This document shows positions 15,403 to 23,953 of a stretch of 34,225 nt of DNA, piece after piece; position 1 is the first letter of the stretch; every line of letters starts with the position of its first letter. The position numbers were made by a program, and so were the translations under genes. The notes beneath the pieces are model-generated. The model was given only the letters and a program-made list of their open reading frames with translations. It searched no databases and was not told where the DNA came from. The DNA comes from Ardenticatenia bacterium. Its GTDB lineage: Bacteria; Chloroflexota; Anaerolineae; Ardenticatenales; Ardenticatenaceae. The stretch is taken from positions 1 to 34,225 of the forward strand of contig JAUZRY010000096.1 of assembly GCA_030949995.1 (NCBI GenBank), in the 5' to 3' direction.

Positions 15403-16734
15403 TCAGGCCACCAGCAGGAGGAGCGGGTGTTCCAGGAGCCGCCGGATTTCCCCCAGGAACCGGGCGGCCTCGGCGCCGTCAGTCACCCGGTGATCGGCCG
15501 AGAGGGTGAGCCGCATGGTGTGACCTACAACGAGGGCCCCGTCCCGCACGACTGGCTCCTCCAGCACGGCGCCGACGGCCAGAATGGCCGCCTCAGGGGG
15601 CGTGATCACGGCCACGAAGTCCTCCACACCGAACATGCCCAAGTTGCTCACGGTGAAGGTGCTGCCCCCCACGTCATCGGCCTGGAGCCTGCCCTCGCGG
15701 GCCCGCTCCACTTTCTCATGCGTTTCGCGAGCCAGTTGGCCGAGGGATTTCCGGTCGGCATCTCGCACGACAACGGTGATGAGCCCGTCCGGCAGGGCCA
15801 CGGCGATGCCCACGTGCACGTTGACATGGCGCAGAATGTGGTCGCCGGCAAAGCTGGCGTTGATGTTGGGGAAACGGCGCAGGGCGAGGGCCGCCGCCTT
15901 GACCACGAAATCGTTGATGCTCACTTTGAGTCCCTCCTCGGCCAAAGCTGTGTTGATCTCCTCGCGCAAGCGCATGGCTGCCTCCATGTCCACCCGCACG
16001 GTGACGTAGAAGTGGGGTACGGGGGCCTTGCTCGCTGTCATTACCTCGGCAATGCGCTTGCGCATTCGCGAGAGGGGCACTCGTTCGCCCGCGCTGACGG
16101 CCTCGGGAGGGGTCACCGGCTCGAGCTGGGCCGCTGCCTGGGCCAATGCTGCCTCCACGTCGCGCACGAGCACGCGCCCGCCAGGGCCGGAGCCGGGCAC
16201 CTCGCGCACGTCCAAACCGTGTTCGCGGGCCAGGCGGCGGGCCGCCGGGCTGGCCCGCACGCCGCCCGGTGGCGAGGGGAGGTGTTCCCCCATCGCTTCC
16301 ACGGCGGCCTCAACGTCCTCCCGCGTGATGCGGCCGCCGGGGCCAGTACCCCGCACGCGCCGCAGGTCCAGGCCGTGTTCTTCGGCCAGCCGGCGGGCCA
16401 CCGGGCTGACCTTGATCTCACTTTTCCGCCGTTGGACTTGAACGTCAGGGCGGGCGCCAGCCGAGAGCGATGCTTCATCAATGTCCACGCGCTCACCCGG
16501 CTCGCCAATAATAGCAATAGGTGAATTCACGGGGACCCGTTGGCCCGGCTCCACCAAAATCTTGAGGAGTACGCCGTCGGCAGGGGCTTCCAGCTCGACG
16601 GTGGCCTTGTCGGTCTCGATCTCGGCGATCACGTCGCCGGCCTTCACCGCCTCCCCTTCCTGTTTTCTCCACGTGGCGACGGCTCCCTCCTCCATGTCGA
16701 ATCCCATTTTGGGCATCAGCACTTGGGTAGCCAC
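15403..16734 (-). CDS. pdhC: 2-oxoacid dehydrogenase E2 (dihydrolipoamide acyltransferase) with two subunit-binding domains
   Basis: Core of the 2-oxoacid dehydrogenase complex: transfers the acyl group from E1 to CoA through a lipoyl arm. The 443-residue protein has an N-terminal lipoyl domain (1-80; lipoylated Lys43 in EIETDKATVEL), then two peripheral subunit-binding domains in tandem (108-143, KVSPVARRLAEEHGLDL...GTGPGGRITREDV; 160-195, RASPAARRLAREHGLDV...GSGPGGRVLVRDV), then the catalytic acyltransferase domain (about 210-443) with the active-site DHRVTDG (His415, Asp419). One binding domain is normal; two near-identical copies are unusual. It is the last gene of the lipA-E1-ferredoxin-E2 unit. 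No E3 gene is present in the window. Confidence 0.93.
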   Translation of the reverse strand: MATQVLMPKMGFDMEEGAVATWRKQEGEAVKAGDVIAEIETDKATVELEAPADGVLLKILVEPGQRVPVNSPIAIIGEPGERVDIDEASLSAGARPDVQVQRRKSEIKVSPVARRLAEEHGLDLRRVRGTGPGGRITREDVEAAVEAMGEHLPSPPGGVRASPAARRLAREHGLDVREVPGSGPGGRVLVRDVEAALAQAAAQLEPVTPPEAVSAGERVPLSRMRKRIAEVMTASKAPVPHFYVTVRVDMEAAMRLREEINTALAEEGLKVSINDFVVKAAALALRRFPNINASFAGDHILRHVNVHVGIAVALPDGLITVVVRDADRKSLGQLARETHEKVERAREGRLQADDVGGSTFTVSNLGMFGVEDFVAVITPPEAAILAVGAVLEEPVVRDGALVVGHTMRLTLSADHRVTDGAEAARFLGEIRRLLEHPLLLLVA

Positions 16735-16845
16735 ATTCTCCTCCTGGCATTCGGTGCTGGCATTCGGTGAACACTTCGCCGTCGCGCCCGATCACACTCC
16801 CTGTGAGAAGAGGCACAGCACAGACACCGGCCGGATACAGAGGAA

Positions 16846-16885
16846 GCGCCCTATTCCCAGGACACGTTGTCGAGGAATAGGGCGC
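16846..16885. terminator. Long hairpin between ferredoxin and E2 genes
   Basis: GCGCCCTATTCC (16846-16857) and GGAATAGGGCGC (16874-16885) form a perfect 12-bp stem; the loop contains an inner GACA-CGT-TGTC stem. Neither strand has a strong T-run (TTCCTCTG on minus, CTTTGCC on plus). It could be a weak terminator after the ferredoxin gene or an mRNA processing/stability element that lowers E2 expression. Confidence 0.6.
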
Positions 16886-16910
16886 CTTTGCCTGGACACA
16901 ATGGCCGGCA

Positions 16911-17147
16911 CTACAGCCCGAAGAACTCCTGGTTTTTGCGGATGAAGTCCTCCCACTGCTCGGGCACGTCCTCCTCGTAGAAGATAGCTTCGACCGGGCA
17001 GACCGGCTCGCACGCGCCGCAGTCAATGCACTCCTCAGGGTGGATGTAGTACTGGTCTTCCCCTTCGTAGATGCAGTCCACGGGGCAGACCTCCACACAC
17101 GAGGCATCCTTCACGCCAATGCACGGTTCGCAGATGATGTAGGCCAT
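16911..17147 (-). CDS. fdxA: 7Fe-type ferredoxin ([3Fe-4S][4Fe-4S])
   Basis: A 78-residue electron carrier closely resembling the thermostable 7Fe ferredoxins of Thermus and mycobacteria. The first half, [20 protein letters not shown], has the spacing of the 3Fe/7Fe type with a longer first loop; the second, [15 protein letters not shown], is a canonical 4Fe site. The C-terminal [19 protein letters not shown] is typical of this group. ATG 17147 is chosen because AAAGGAGGT lies 7 bases before it; upstream in-frame extension is probably untranslated. It sits between E1 beta and E2 of the dehydrogenase complex, an unusual place. It may simply be co-expressed, or carry electrons for an iron-sulfur enzyme such as LipA, encoded at the operon head (inference). 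Confidence 0.93.
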   Translation of the reverse strand: MAYIICEPCIGVKDASCVEVCPVDCIYEGEDQYYIHPEECIDCGACEPVCPVEAIFYEEDVPEQWEDFIRKNQEFFGL

Positions 17148-17201
17148 ACCAAGACCTCCTTTGCACCCCTGGCCGGGGAGCGCGTACACTCCCGGCTATC
17201 C

Positions 17202-18176
17202 TCACCGTACGACTTCCAGCACAGCCTGTTTGATCTCATCTTTGCCCGGCAGAGCCAATCGTTCCAAGTCGCGGCTGTAAGGCAATGGCACTGGTCGGGC
17301 AGTGACCCGCCTGATGGGCGCGTCTAAGTAATCAAAGGCGTGTTCGTAGATTTGTGCAGCGATCTCGGCGTCAAGCCCGTAACCGAGCCACTGTTCCGTG
17401 GCCAAGACGGCCCTGTAGGTTCTCTGAAAGCTGCGGATGATGGGCTCCAAGTCAAGGGGGCGAAGGGTAGGGATGTCCACCACCTCACACTCGATACCTT
17501 CCTCTTCAGCCAGCTCGTCGGCAGCTTGAAGGGCTTCGTGGAGCATCCGGGAATAGGCCACGACGGTCACGTCCCGTCCCGGGCGTTTCACTTCACTGCG
17601 CCCAATGGGCAAGGTGAACTCCTCGTCAGGCACTTCGCCCCGCACCCGGTAGAGATGGGTGTGTTCGATGAAAACGACAGGGTCAGGGTCACGGATGGCG
17701 CTTTTGAGCAGGCCATACGCATCCTTGGGTGTGCCGGGCATGATCACCTTCAGGCCCGGCACGTGAGCAAAGTAGTTCTCGAACGTTTGGGAGTGGGTGG
17801 CCGACAGCTGTCCCCACCCCGCCGTGGTGCGCAGGACCATCGGGCAGTTGAACTGGCCTCCGAACATGTAACGCACCTTGGCGGCGTGGTTGACGATGGC
17901 GTCCAAGCTGAGGAGGGCGAAGTTCACCGTCATGATCTCGGCCACCGGGCGCAGGCCGTTCATGGCCGCGCCGACAGCCGCGCCGGCAATCACCAGTTCG
18001 CTGATGGGCGTGTCACGCACGCGCTTCTCGCCGAACTCGTCCAGCAGGCCACGGGTGACCGCATACGTGCCCCCCCAGACACCCACTTCTTCTCCCATGA
18101 TGAAAACACGCTCGTCCCGTCGCATTTCCTCGACGAGCGCCCGGCGAACGGCTTCGCGGTAGGTGATCTCGGCCAT
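17202..18176 (-). CDS. pdhB: 2-oxoacid (pyruvate) dehydrogenase E1 component, beta subunit
   Basis: Transketolase-like beta subunit of a heterotetrameric E1, 324 residues (family ~325). Clear family blocks: MAEITYREAVRRAL, FIMGEEVGVWGG, DTPISELVIAGAAVGAAMNGLRPVAEI, SQTFENYFAHVPGLKVIMP, DPVVFIEHTHLYR, and CEVVDIPTLRPLDLEPII near the C-terminal domain. With the alpha subunit it binds thiamine diphosphate and decarboxylates the 2-oxoacid. Pyruvate is the likely substrate because the operon starts with lipA, but branched-chain or acetoin dehydrogenases have the same architecture. The start ATG 18176 follows GGAGACCACC; it lies 36 nt after E1 alpha. Confidence 0.93.
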   Translation of the reverse strand: MAEITYREAVRRALVEEMRRDERVFIMGEEVGVWGGTYAVTRGLLDEFGEKRVRDTPISELVIAGAAVGAAMNGLRPVAEIMTVNFALLSLDAIVNHAAKVRYMFGGQFNCPMVLRTTAGWGQLSATHSQTFENYFAHVPGLKVIMPGTPKDAYGLLKSAIRDPDPVVFIEHTHLYRVRGEVPDEEFTLPIGRSEVKRPGRDVTVVAYSRMLHEALQAADELAEEEGIECEVVDIPTLRPLDLEPIIRSFQRTYRAVLATEQWLGYGLDAEIAAQIYEHAFDYLDAPIRRVTARPVPLPYSRDLERLALPGKDEIKQAVLEVVR

Positions 18177-18212
18177 TGGTGGTCTCCTCCGGGCATTCTG
18201 GGGCCAACCGGC

Positions 18213-19256
18213 TTATTGTGCCGGGGCCACCGCTGGCGGCAGAATGAACGGGTCGCCCGCCGCTGGTGCGGCGTACACATCCTCCCACAGGGCTTCCGGC
18301 GGCGGGGGCGGGCTCTCAGAGGCGAAACGCAGGGCATCTTGGACTTCCTCTTCCACCTCGGCGTGGATGCTCTCCAGCATTTCCAAGGAGATCCCTTCCT
18401 CGATGAGGAAGCGCTTGAAGCGTTCGATGGGATCGTGGCGAGCCCATCGTTCGATCTCCTCCTTGGAGCGATAACGCTCGGGGTCACCCATCGAGTGGCC
18501 CCGGTATCGGTACGTGACGGCCTCGATAAAGTAGGGCCCATGGCCGGCGCGCACGTGGTCGGCGGCCCGGCGCACGGCGGCATAGACTTCGAGCAGATCT
18601 TGGCCGTCGATCTGTTCGGCTGGCGTGTTGTACGCACACGCCTTGCGGTAGATCTCGGTGACGGCCGAGGCACGCTCAACGGACGTGCCCATGCCGTAGG
18701 AGTTGTTCTCGCAGACCCAGATCACCGGCAGGTGCCAGACGGCCGCTAAGTTCAGGGATTCGAGGAAATAGCCGTTGTTGGTAGCGCCATCTCCGAAGAA
18801 GCAGATGGTGATGCGCTCGTGGCCAGCGTACTGGTCGGCCAGGGCGATACCGGCTGCGAGGGCCAATTGGCCGCCGACAATGGCGTAGCCTCCCCAGAAT
18901 CGCTTGGTGGCATCGGCCAGGTGCATGGACCCCCCCTTGCCCCGGCTGCACCCCGTGGCCTTGCCGAAGAGCTCGGCCATAACAGCACGGGCTGGGAGCC
19001 CACGCGCCAGGGCGTGGCCGTGGTCCCGGTAGTGGACGACGACGTTGTCGTCAGGGCGCAGTGCGTTGAGGGCGCCGACGGCAACCGCTTCCTCGCCGAT
19101 GTAGAGATGTAAAAAGCCGCCAATGTGTCCGCGCTGGTACGCGGTGGCGGCTTCTTCCTCGACCCGGCGAATCAGGATCATCTGCCGGTACCACGAGAGA
19201 AGCGTCTCACGGTCAAACGTGCTGAGCACACCTTCTTCTGTTTGTAGTTGAATCAT
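18213..19256 (-). CDS. pdhA: 2-oxoacid (pyruvate) dehydrogenase E1 component, alpha subunit
   Basis: Thiamine-diphosphate-binding E1 subunit, 347 residues. Family blocks are complete: [23 protein letters not shown] near the N-terminus, [23 protein letters not shown], the ThDP motif [18 protein letters not shown]...CENN, and the Ser/Tyr-containing phosphorylation-loop equivalent [19 protein letters not shown] 19256 is chosen over longer frames because it overlaps the lipA stop (ATGA) and has GGGGAGAGG upstream. The 22-residue leader before LLSWYRQ is normal for the family. Confidence 0.94.
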   Translation of the reverse strand: MIQLQTEEGVLSTFDRETLLSWYRQMILIRRVEEEAATAYQRGHIGGFLHLYIGEEAVAVGALNALRPDDNVVVHYRDHGHALARGLPARAVMAELFGKATGCSRGKGGSMHLADATKRFWGGYAIVGGQLALAAGIALADQYAGHERITICFFGDGATNNGYFLESLNLAAVWHLPVIWVCENNSYGMGTSVERASAVTEIYRKACAYNTPAEQIDGQDLLEVYAAVRRAADHVRAGHGPYFIEAVTYRYRGHSMGDPERYRSKEEIERWARHDPIERFKRFLIEEGISLEMLESIHAEVEEEVQDALRFASESPPPPPEALWEDVYAAPAAGDPFILPPAVAPAQ

Positions 19257-20308
19257 GTGGCCTCTCCCCTTCCTTCGTGTCCCTTCGCAGTTGACGTGAT
19301 GTCGTGTGCTGTCGGTGGCGGGCGCAGGGCCACGTGCACCTGCGAGGAGTACACGGGCACAGCCCTGTCGCGCGCGGGGGCGGGGGCATCTTGCCGTGCG
19401 CCCTTGCTCTGTTCGTGGGCGTGGTAGCTGCTGCGAACCAGTGGGCCGCTCTCCACGTGTTTGAACCCCATCTCCATGCCAATGCGCTTCAACTCGGCGA
19501 ACTCCTCTGGGCGCACGTAGCGCACCACGGGCAGGTGCCACGCGCTGGGGCGCAAGTATTGGCCAATGGTGAGGATGTCGCACCCCACGGCACGCAGGTC
19601 CTGCATGACTTGGAGCACCTCTTCAATGCGCTCGCCCAAGCCCACCATTAGGCCGCTCTTGGTGAGCATGTAGGATGGCCCCCACGCCTTGGCCCGGCGG
19701 AGCAGTTCGAGGCTCTGGTGGTAGCGTGCCTTGGGCCGCACGCGCGCGTAGAGCCGGGGAACTGTCTCGATGTTGTGGTTTAGGATGTCGGGGCCCGCCT
19801 CCACAACGGCACGCAGGGCATAGGGGTTGCCCTCGAAGTCGGGAATGAGCACTTCAATCCCGCACTCGGGGACGTACTCTCGAATCTTCTGGATGGTGAG
19901 GGCGAAGATGATCGCGCCCCCGTCGGGCAGATCATCCCGGTTCACGCTGGTGATCACCGCGTGTTCAAGCCCCAAGATCTGCACAGCGCGGGCACACCGC
20001 TCGGGTTCGTCCCAGTCGAGGGAAAGGGGCTTGCCCTTGGTCACGGCGCAGAACCGACACCCGCGCGTGCAGATGTCGCCTAGGAGCATGAACGTGGCCG
20101 TCCGGTGTTCCCAGCACTCGCCGATGTTGGGGCAATGGGCCTCCTCACACACGGTGTGCAGGCGGTGGGCGCGCATGAGGCGCACCAGGTCGCGGTAGTT
20201 CGGCCCGCCGGGCGCACGCACTTTCAGCCATGGGGGCTTGGGGCCTCTGCGGTCGGGGGCGGGCACAACGGGCGGCAACTCCTCGAAGAACTGCACGTTG
20301 ATCTCCAC
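19253..20308 (-). CDS. lipA: Lipoyl synthase
   Basis: Radical-SAM enzyme that inserts two sulfurs into protein-bound octanoyl groups, making the lipoyl arm needed by the E2 gene in the same operon. Auxiliary cluster Cys54, Cys59, Cys65 ([12 protein letters not shown]) and radical-SAM CTRGCRFC (Cys80, 84, 87) are intact, as are [12 protein letters not shown] and the conserved RSSYHA near the C-terminus. After that Ser motif there is a ~48-residue Ala/Pro-rich extension not needed by the family. The start is set at GTG 20308, with AAAGGAG nine bases upstream, giving 351 residues; a GTG at 20413 would translate through a terminator-like hairpin. No lipB or lplA is present. The stop overlaps the E1 alpha start. 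Confidence 0.92.
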   Translation of the reverse strand: MEINVQFFEELPPVVPAPDRRGPKPPWLKVRAPGGPNYRDLVRLMRAHRLHTVCEEAHCPNIGECWEHRTATFMLLGDICTRGCRFCAVTKGKPLSLDWDEPERCARAVQILGLEHAVITSVNRDDLPDGGAIIFALTIQKIREYVPECGIEVLIPDFEGNPYALRAVVEAGPDILNHNIETVPRLYARVRPKARYHQSLELLRRAKAWGPSYMLTKSGLMVGLGERIEEVLQVMQDLRAVGCDILTIGQYLRPSAWHLPVVRYVRPEEFAELKRIGMEMGFKHVESGPLVRSSYHAHEQSKGARQDAPAPARDRAVPVYSSQVHVALRPPPTAHDITSTAKGHEGRGEAT

Positions 20309-20367
20309 GTGTTCAGCTCCTTTCCCAAGCACCTGAAGGGGGTGGACGTGGACAGGGCAGCCGACAC

Positions 20368-20402
20368 AAAAATGAGGGCCACATCTGCTGTGCAGAGCCC
20401 TC
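20368..20402 (-). terminator. Terminator-like hairpin in the lipA leader (candidate attenuator)
   Basis: On the minus strand GAGGGC (20402-20397) pairs with GCCCTC (20379-20374), with an inner CTGC-ACA-GCAG stem, directly followed by ATTTTTG. It lies about 130 nt after the predicted transcription start and 60 nt before the lipA start codon. Position suggests conditional termination. Confidence 0.55.
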
Positions 20403-20446
20403 ACTTCCCTCACGTTATGGTGGCAGGTTGGCGTTCATCACAACGC

Positions 20447-20474
20447 GCATCCTGTGGCTGTATTTTGCATCCTG
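20447..20474. repeat. Direct repeats in the lipA leader
   Basis: GCATCCTG occurs at 20447-20454 and again at 20467-20474, exactly 20 bp apart (about two helical turns). They lie about 40-70 bp downstream of the -10 box and could be repressor half-sites or part of a folded leader RNA. Confidence 0.4.
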
Positions 20475-20512
20475 CAGAGGCCCATCACCTCCCGGTCAAC
20501 CAGCCGGAGAAA

Positions 20513-20542
20513 ATTATAACAAAGACCAATGAACTTTGTCAA
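20513..20542 (-). promoter_or_regulatory. Promoter of the lipA-pdh operon
   Basis: Minus-strand reading: TTGACA (20542-20537), 18 bp, TATAAT (20518-20513). Both hexamers are perfect consensus. It implies a leader of about 200 nt before lipA. Confidence 0.75.
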
Positions 20543-20752
20543 TATTTCCGCCCCAAGGATAAGAGGAGGGCGATGCGGGAAGAAATCGCGACCCGACAGC
20601 GACATCGGCAAGGGGGAACACGGGGACGCCCGATCGGGATGACGGGCCCCGCTCGAGGGCCTCTTGTAGCTGTTCTGAGACACAGCCAAAAGGGGCATGG
20701 GGCTGTGCTTTCTCTCCACACTGCCTTTGGAACGGTTACCGGTTGTTTCAAG

Positions 20753-20781
20753 TTGCCCCGAAGGGCCTTATGTAGTATCTT
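20753..20781 (+). promoter_or_regulatory. Possible promoter of the molybdenum hydroxylase operon
   Basis: TTGCCC (20753-20758), 17 bp, TATCTT (20776-20781): partial sigma-70 matches with ideal spacing. The palindrome GAGAGGGCTCTC (20796-20807) would lie just downstream of the start site, a typical operator position. Confidence 0.35.
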
Positions 20782-20940
20782 ATTCCTTGTCGTCCGAGAG
20801 GGCTCTCCGCGTTCCATGTGGCTGGCCTGAGGCCGGGGCAGATGTTCTGCGAGCACGTTGACCACTAGTGGCGGCGCACTCTTTTGGACCTGTGCTGCGC
20901 TCCTTGCAGAGGTGTTGAGGGAACAATTGAGGAGTGAAAC

Positions 20941-23900
20941 ATGCGCGTAGTGGTTATGATCAACGGCGAACGGTGCACCCTTGACGTCCGGCCAGAGGAG
21001 CGCCTGCTCTGGGCGCTCCGTCGCCACGGGTATTACGGCGTGAAGCACGGGTGTGAGACAGGTGAATGCGGGGCCTGCACGGTGCTCCTGGACGGGGTGC
21101 CTGTGCCGAGCTGTGTGCTCTTCGCTGTCCAAGCCGACGGCCACACCATCACCACTGTGGAGGCCTTGGGCACTCGAGCCCAACTTCACCCCTTACAGCA
21201 GGCGTTTGTGGAGATGGGTGCCATCCAGTGTGGCTTTTGCACACCGGCCATGCTCCTGGTGGCCGCTGCCCTGTTGGAGCACACGCCTGCTCCCACCGAA
21301 GCCGAGGTGCGCGAGGCCCTCAGCGGCGTGCTCTGCCGTTGCACCGGCTACGTGAAGCCTGTCCAGGCCGTGTTGTTGGCCGCGGCTCGCCTTCGGGGCG
21401 ACGCTCCCCCCGCCCCCCCGGGGGATCCCGGCCGAATTCCCACCCTCGACGAGGTGTTTGGCCCTCTGCCCTCACCCGAGCCACCCCTGACCGACAGCGA
21501 AGGGGGCACAGTCGTACAGGCGACCACGAGAACTCGTCCTCCGCTTGTGTTCACCTCCCGAGAGCAGTGGCGGGTGGTGGGCCGGCCTGAAGTGAAGGTG
21601 GATGCTGTCAAACTGGCCTTGGGCAAGCCGGCTTTCACTGATGACGTGGAGCAGCGAGGTATGCTCTACGCGGGCATCCTGCACTCCCCGGTGGCCCACG
21701 CCCGCATCAAGCGCATTGATGTGAGCCGGGCCCGGGCCCTGCCCGGCGTTCACGCTGTGTTAACCTACCGGGATGTCCCCCGGGTGATTTACTCCACGGC
21801 CGGCCAGTCCGACCCCATCCCAGGCCCGCTGGACACGTTCAGCTTGGACCAGAAGGTGCGCCACGTGGGCGACCGGGTGGCCTTCGTGGCGGCCGAGACG
21901 CCCGAGCTGGTGGCCGAAGCGCTGCGCCTGATCGAAGTCGAATACGAGCCCTTGCCGGCCGTGCTCGATCCCCGCGAGGCCATGCAGGACGGAGCACCGG
22001 TCATTCACGATGAGCCCGAGTACGTCCCCTTCGCCGGCTCGGACCCACAGCGCAACGTGGCGGCTGCCATTCGCATCGACATCGGCGACGTGGAGGCCGG
22101 CTTTGCCGAGGCCGACTTCATCTTTGAGGCGGAGTACGTGGTGCCCAAAGTCCAACAGGCCAGCATCGAGCCTCACGTCGTGGTCACCTGGTGGGATGAG
22201 GATGATCGCCTCGTTATCCGCACCTCTACCCAAGTACCCTTCCACGTGCGCCGTATTCTGGCGCCGGTGTTGGGCCTGCCGCCGAAGCGCATTCGGGTGA
22301 TCAAGCCCCGGATTGGCGGGGGCTTTGGTGGCAAGCAGGAGGTGCTGATCGAGGACGTGGCCGCCCACTTGACCATGGCCACGGGCCGGCCGGTGCGCCT
22401 GGAGTACACCCGCGAGGAGGAGTTCATCGCCGCCCGCTCGCGCCATCCCATGCGCATTCGCATGAAGACGGGCGTCATGAAGGACGGCACCATCGTGGCC
22501 AACGAGATGTACGTGCTCTCCGACACGGGCGCCTACGGCTGTCATGCCCTCACCGTGGCCGGCAATACGGGCCACAAGGCAATGGCTCTCTACCCGGGCA
22601 AGTGGCGCGAGCACCCTGATGGCTACCGGTACGCCAACATCCGTTTCCACGCCGACATCGTCTATACCAACACGCCGCCGTCGGGGGCCTACCGGGGATA
22701 CGGCGTACCCCAAGGGTTCTTTGCCGTGGAGGTGCACATGGAGCGCATCGCCCGCGAGTTGGAGCTCGACCCGATTGAATTCCGGCTCAAAAACGCCCTT
22801 CAAGCCGGGGATGAGCACCCCTTCAGCCGCGCCTGGAGCGAAGGGCGGGAGCCAAGGCCGGAGATCATCCACACTTGTGGCCTGCGGGAGTGTGTGGCCG
22901 TGGGCATGCGCATGGTGGACTGGCACGCCAAGTTCAGCAATCCCGCGTGGCACGAGGTGCCGGAGGCCCCCTGGTTGCGGCGGGGCATTGGCTTGGCCCT
23001 CGTCATGCAGGGCACGGCCATCCCCTACTTGGACATGGGTGGGGCCAGCATCAAGATGAACGACGACGGGTCCTTCAACTTGCTGGTGGGCGCCACCGAC
23101 TTGGGCACCGGATCGGACACGGTCTTGGCCCAGATGGCCGCTGAGGTGTTGGGATGTCCCCTGGAGGACATCGTGGTCTACTCCAGCGACACGGATTTCA
23201 CGCCCTTTGACAAGGGAGCCTACGCCTCCAGCACCACCTACATCTCGGGGTACGCGGTGGTCAAGGCTGCCGAGCAGGCCGCTGCCCAGATTCGGCGCGT
23301 GGCCGCACGGCTGATCGGCCGTCAGGGCGGAGCAGAAGTGTCACCCGATGAAATCGAGCTGCGTGACCGGCACGCTTGGGCGCCCGACGGGCGCTCGGTC
23401 ACGCTGGAGGAGGTGGCCCTCAATTCCCTGCACCACGAGGAGCAGCACCAGATCATGGGCGTGGCCTCCTACGTGTCGCCGGAATCGCCCCCGCCGTTTG
23501 CCGCCCAGTTCGCCGAGGTGACGGTGGACACCGAGACAGGCCAGGTGACGGTGGACCGGTTGGTCATGGTGGTGGACGCGGGTCGCATTGTCAACCCAGC
23601 TACGGCCTCAGGCCAGGTGGAAGGCGGCATGACTCAGGCACTGGGGTACGCCGTCTGCGAGGCCATGACGTATGACGAGCAGGGGGTGCCGCAGGAGCGC
23701 TCCTTCACAGACTATCACATCTTCACAGCCGATGAGATGCCCGCCCTTGAAGTGGCCTTTGTGGAGACGTTCGAGCCCTCTCACCCCTTTGGCGTCAAGG
23801 CCGTGGCCGAGATCCCCATGGACGGCGTGGCCCCGGCCGTGGTCAACGCCATCTACGACGCCGTGGGCGTGTGGATCACGGAGATTCCCGCCACGCCGGA

Positions 23901-23943
23901 GCGGGTGCTGCGGGCACTTGGGCGGGTGAAAGCAGAAGGATGA
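20941..23943 (+). CDS. Molybdenum hydroxylase, fused [2Fe-2S] and molybdopterin subunits (xanthine dehydrogenase family)
   Basis: A 1000-residue protein. Residues 1-155 form a CoxS/XdhC-type iron-sulfur subunit with eight ligands: Cys38, 43, 46, 58 (plant-ferredoxin type) and Cys97, 100, 132, 134 (GFC and CRC). A Pro-rich linker (about 155-200) leads to a CoxL/XdhA-like Mo-cofactor domain with KPAFTDDVE, IGGGFGGK, GAYRGYG, GQVEGGMTQALGYAVCE, and KAVAEIPMDGVAPAVVNAI. The last contains the Glu at the site of the catalytic base (usual form GVGE). Such enzymes hydroxylate N-heterocycles, aldehydes or CO, or reduce 4-hydroxybenzoyl-CoA; the motif set does not decide which. It is followed 10 nt later by the FAD subunit. 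GAGGAGTGAAAC precedes ATG 20941. Confidence 0.9.
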   Translation: MRVVVMINGERCTLDVRPEERLLWALRRHGYYGVKHGCETGECGACTVLLDGVPVPSCVLFAVQADGHTITTVEALGTRAQLHPLQQAFVEMGAIQCGFCTPAMLLVAAALLEHTPAPTEAEVREALSGVLCRCTGYVKPVQAVLLAAARLRGDAPPAPPGDPGRIPTLDEVFGPLPSPEPPLTDSEGGTVVQATTRTRPPLVFTSREQWRVVGRPEVKVDAVKLALGKPAFTDDVEQRGMLYAGILHSPVAHARIKRIDVSRARALPGVHAVLTYRDVPRVIYSTAGQSDPIPGPLDTFSLDQKVRHVGDRVAFVAAETPELVAEALRLIEVEYEPLPAVLDPREAMQDGAPVIHDEPEYVPFAGSDPQRNVAAAIRIDIGDVEAGFAEADFIFEAEYVVPKVQQASIEPHVVVTWWDEDDRLVIRTSTQVPFHVRRILAPVLGLPPKRIRVIKPRIGGGFGGKQEVLIEDVAAHLTMATGRPVRLEYTREEEFIAARSRHPMRIRMKTGVMKDGTIVANEMYVLSDTGAYGCHALTVAGNTGHKAMALYPGKWREHPDGYRYANIRFHADIVYTNTPPSGAYRGYGVPQGFFAVEVHMERIARELELDPIEFRLKNALQAGDEHPFSRAWSEGREPRPEIIHTCGLRECVAVGMRMVDWHAKFSNPAWHEVPEAPWLRRGIGLALVMQGTAIPYLDMGGASIKMNDDGSFNLLVGATDLGTGSDTVLAQMAAEVLGCPLEDIVVYSSDTDFTPFDKGAYASSTTYISGYAVVKAAEQAAAQIRRVAARLIGRQGGAEVSPDEIELRDRHAWAPDGRSVTLEEVALNSLHHEEQHQIMGVASYVSPESPPPFAAQFAEVTVDTETGQVTVDRLVMVVDAGRIVNPATASGQVEGGMTQALGYAVCEAMTYDEQGVPQERSFTDYHIFTADEMPALEVAFVETFEPSHPFGVKAVAEIPMDGVAPAVVNAIYDAVGVWITEIPATPERVLRALGRVKAEG

Positions 23944-23953
23944 GGGAAGAGTG

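Larger units (their letters stand above)
20309..20940. other. Divergent regulatory region between lipA and the molybdenum hydroxylase
   Basis: No supported gene. It contains a near-consensus minus promoter, a ~200-nt lipA leader with a hairpin and T-run, direct repeats, and a weaker plus promoter. Palindromes are visible: CCCGATCGGG (20629-20638), GAGAG-GG-CTCTC (20796-20807) and CCACTAGTGG (20862-20871). The plus-strand leader is about 150 nt and ends with GAGGAG before ATG 20941. Confidence 0.65.

Noticed and set aside
17340-18749. Plus-strand frame (469 codons) across E1 alpha and E1 beta
   Set aside because: Spans two well-identified genes on the other strand; composition is typical of a shadow frame.
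19257-19583. N-terminal extension of E1 alpha upstream of ATG 19256
   Set aside because: It overlaps the lipA coding region, is Arg/Pro/Ala-rich shadow sequence, and the ATGA overlap with a good ribosome-binding site marks the real start.
20438-20485. 15-codon leader peptide gene before lipA
   Set aside because: The ribosome-binding site is only about 2 nt from the ATG, too close for efficient initiation; kept only as part of the attenuation hypothesis.
21760-22953. Long minus-strand frame (397 codons) opposite the Mo hydroxylase
   Set aside because: The plus strand encodes clear Mo-cofactor motifs here; the opposite frame is His/Val/Gly-rich low-quality sequence typical of high-GC shadows.
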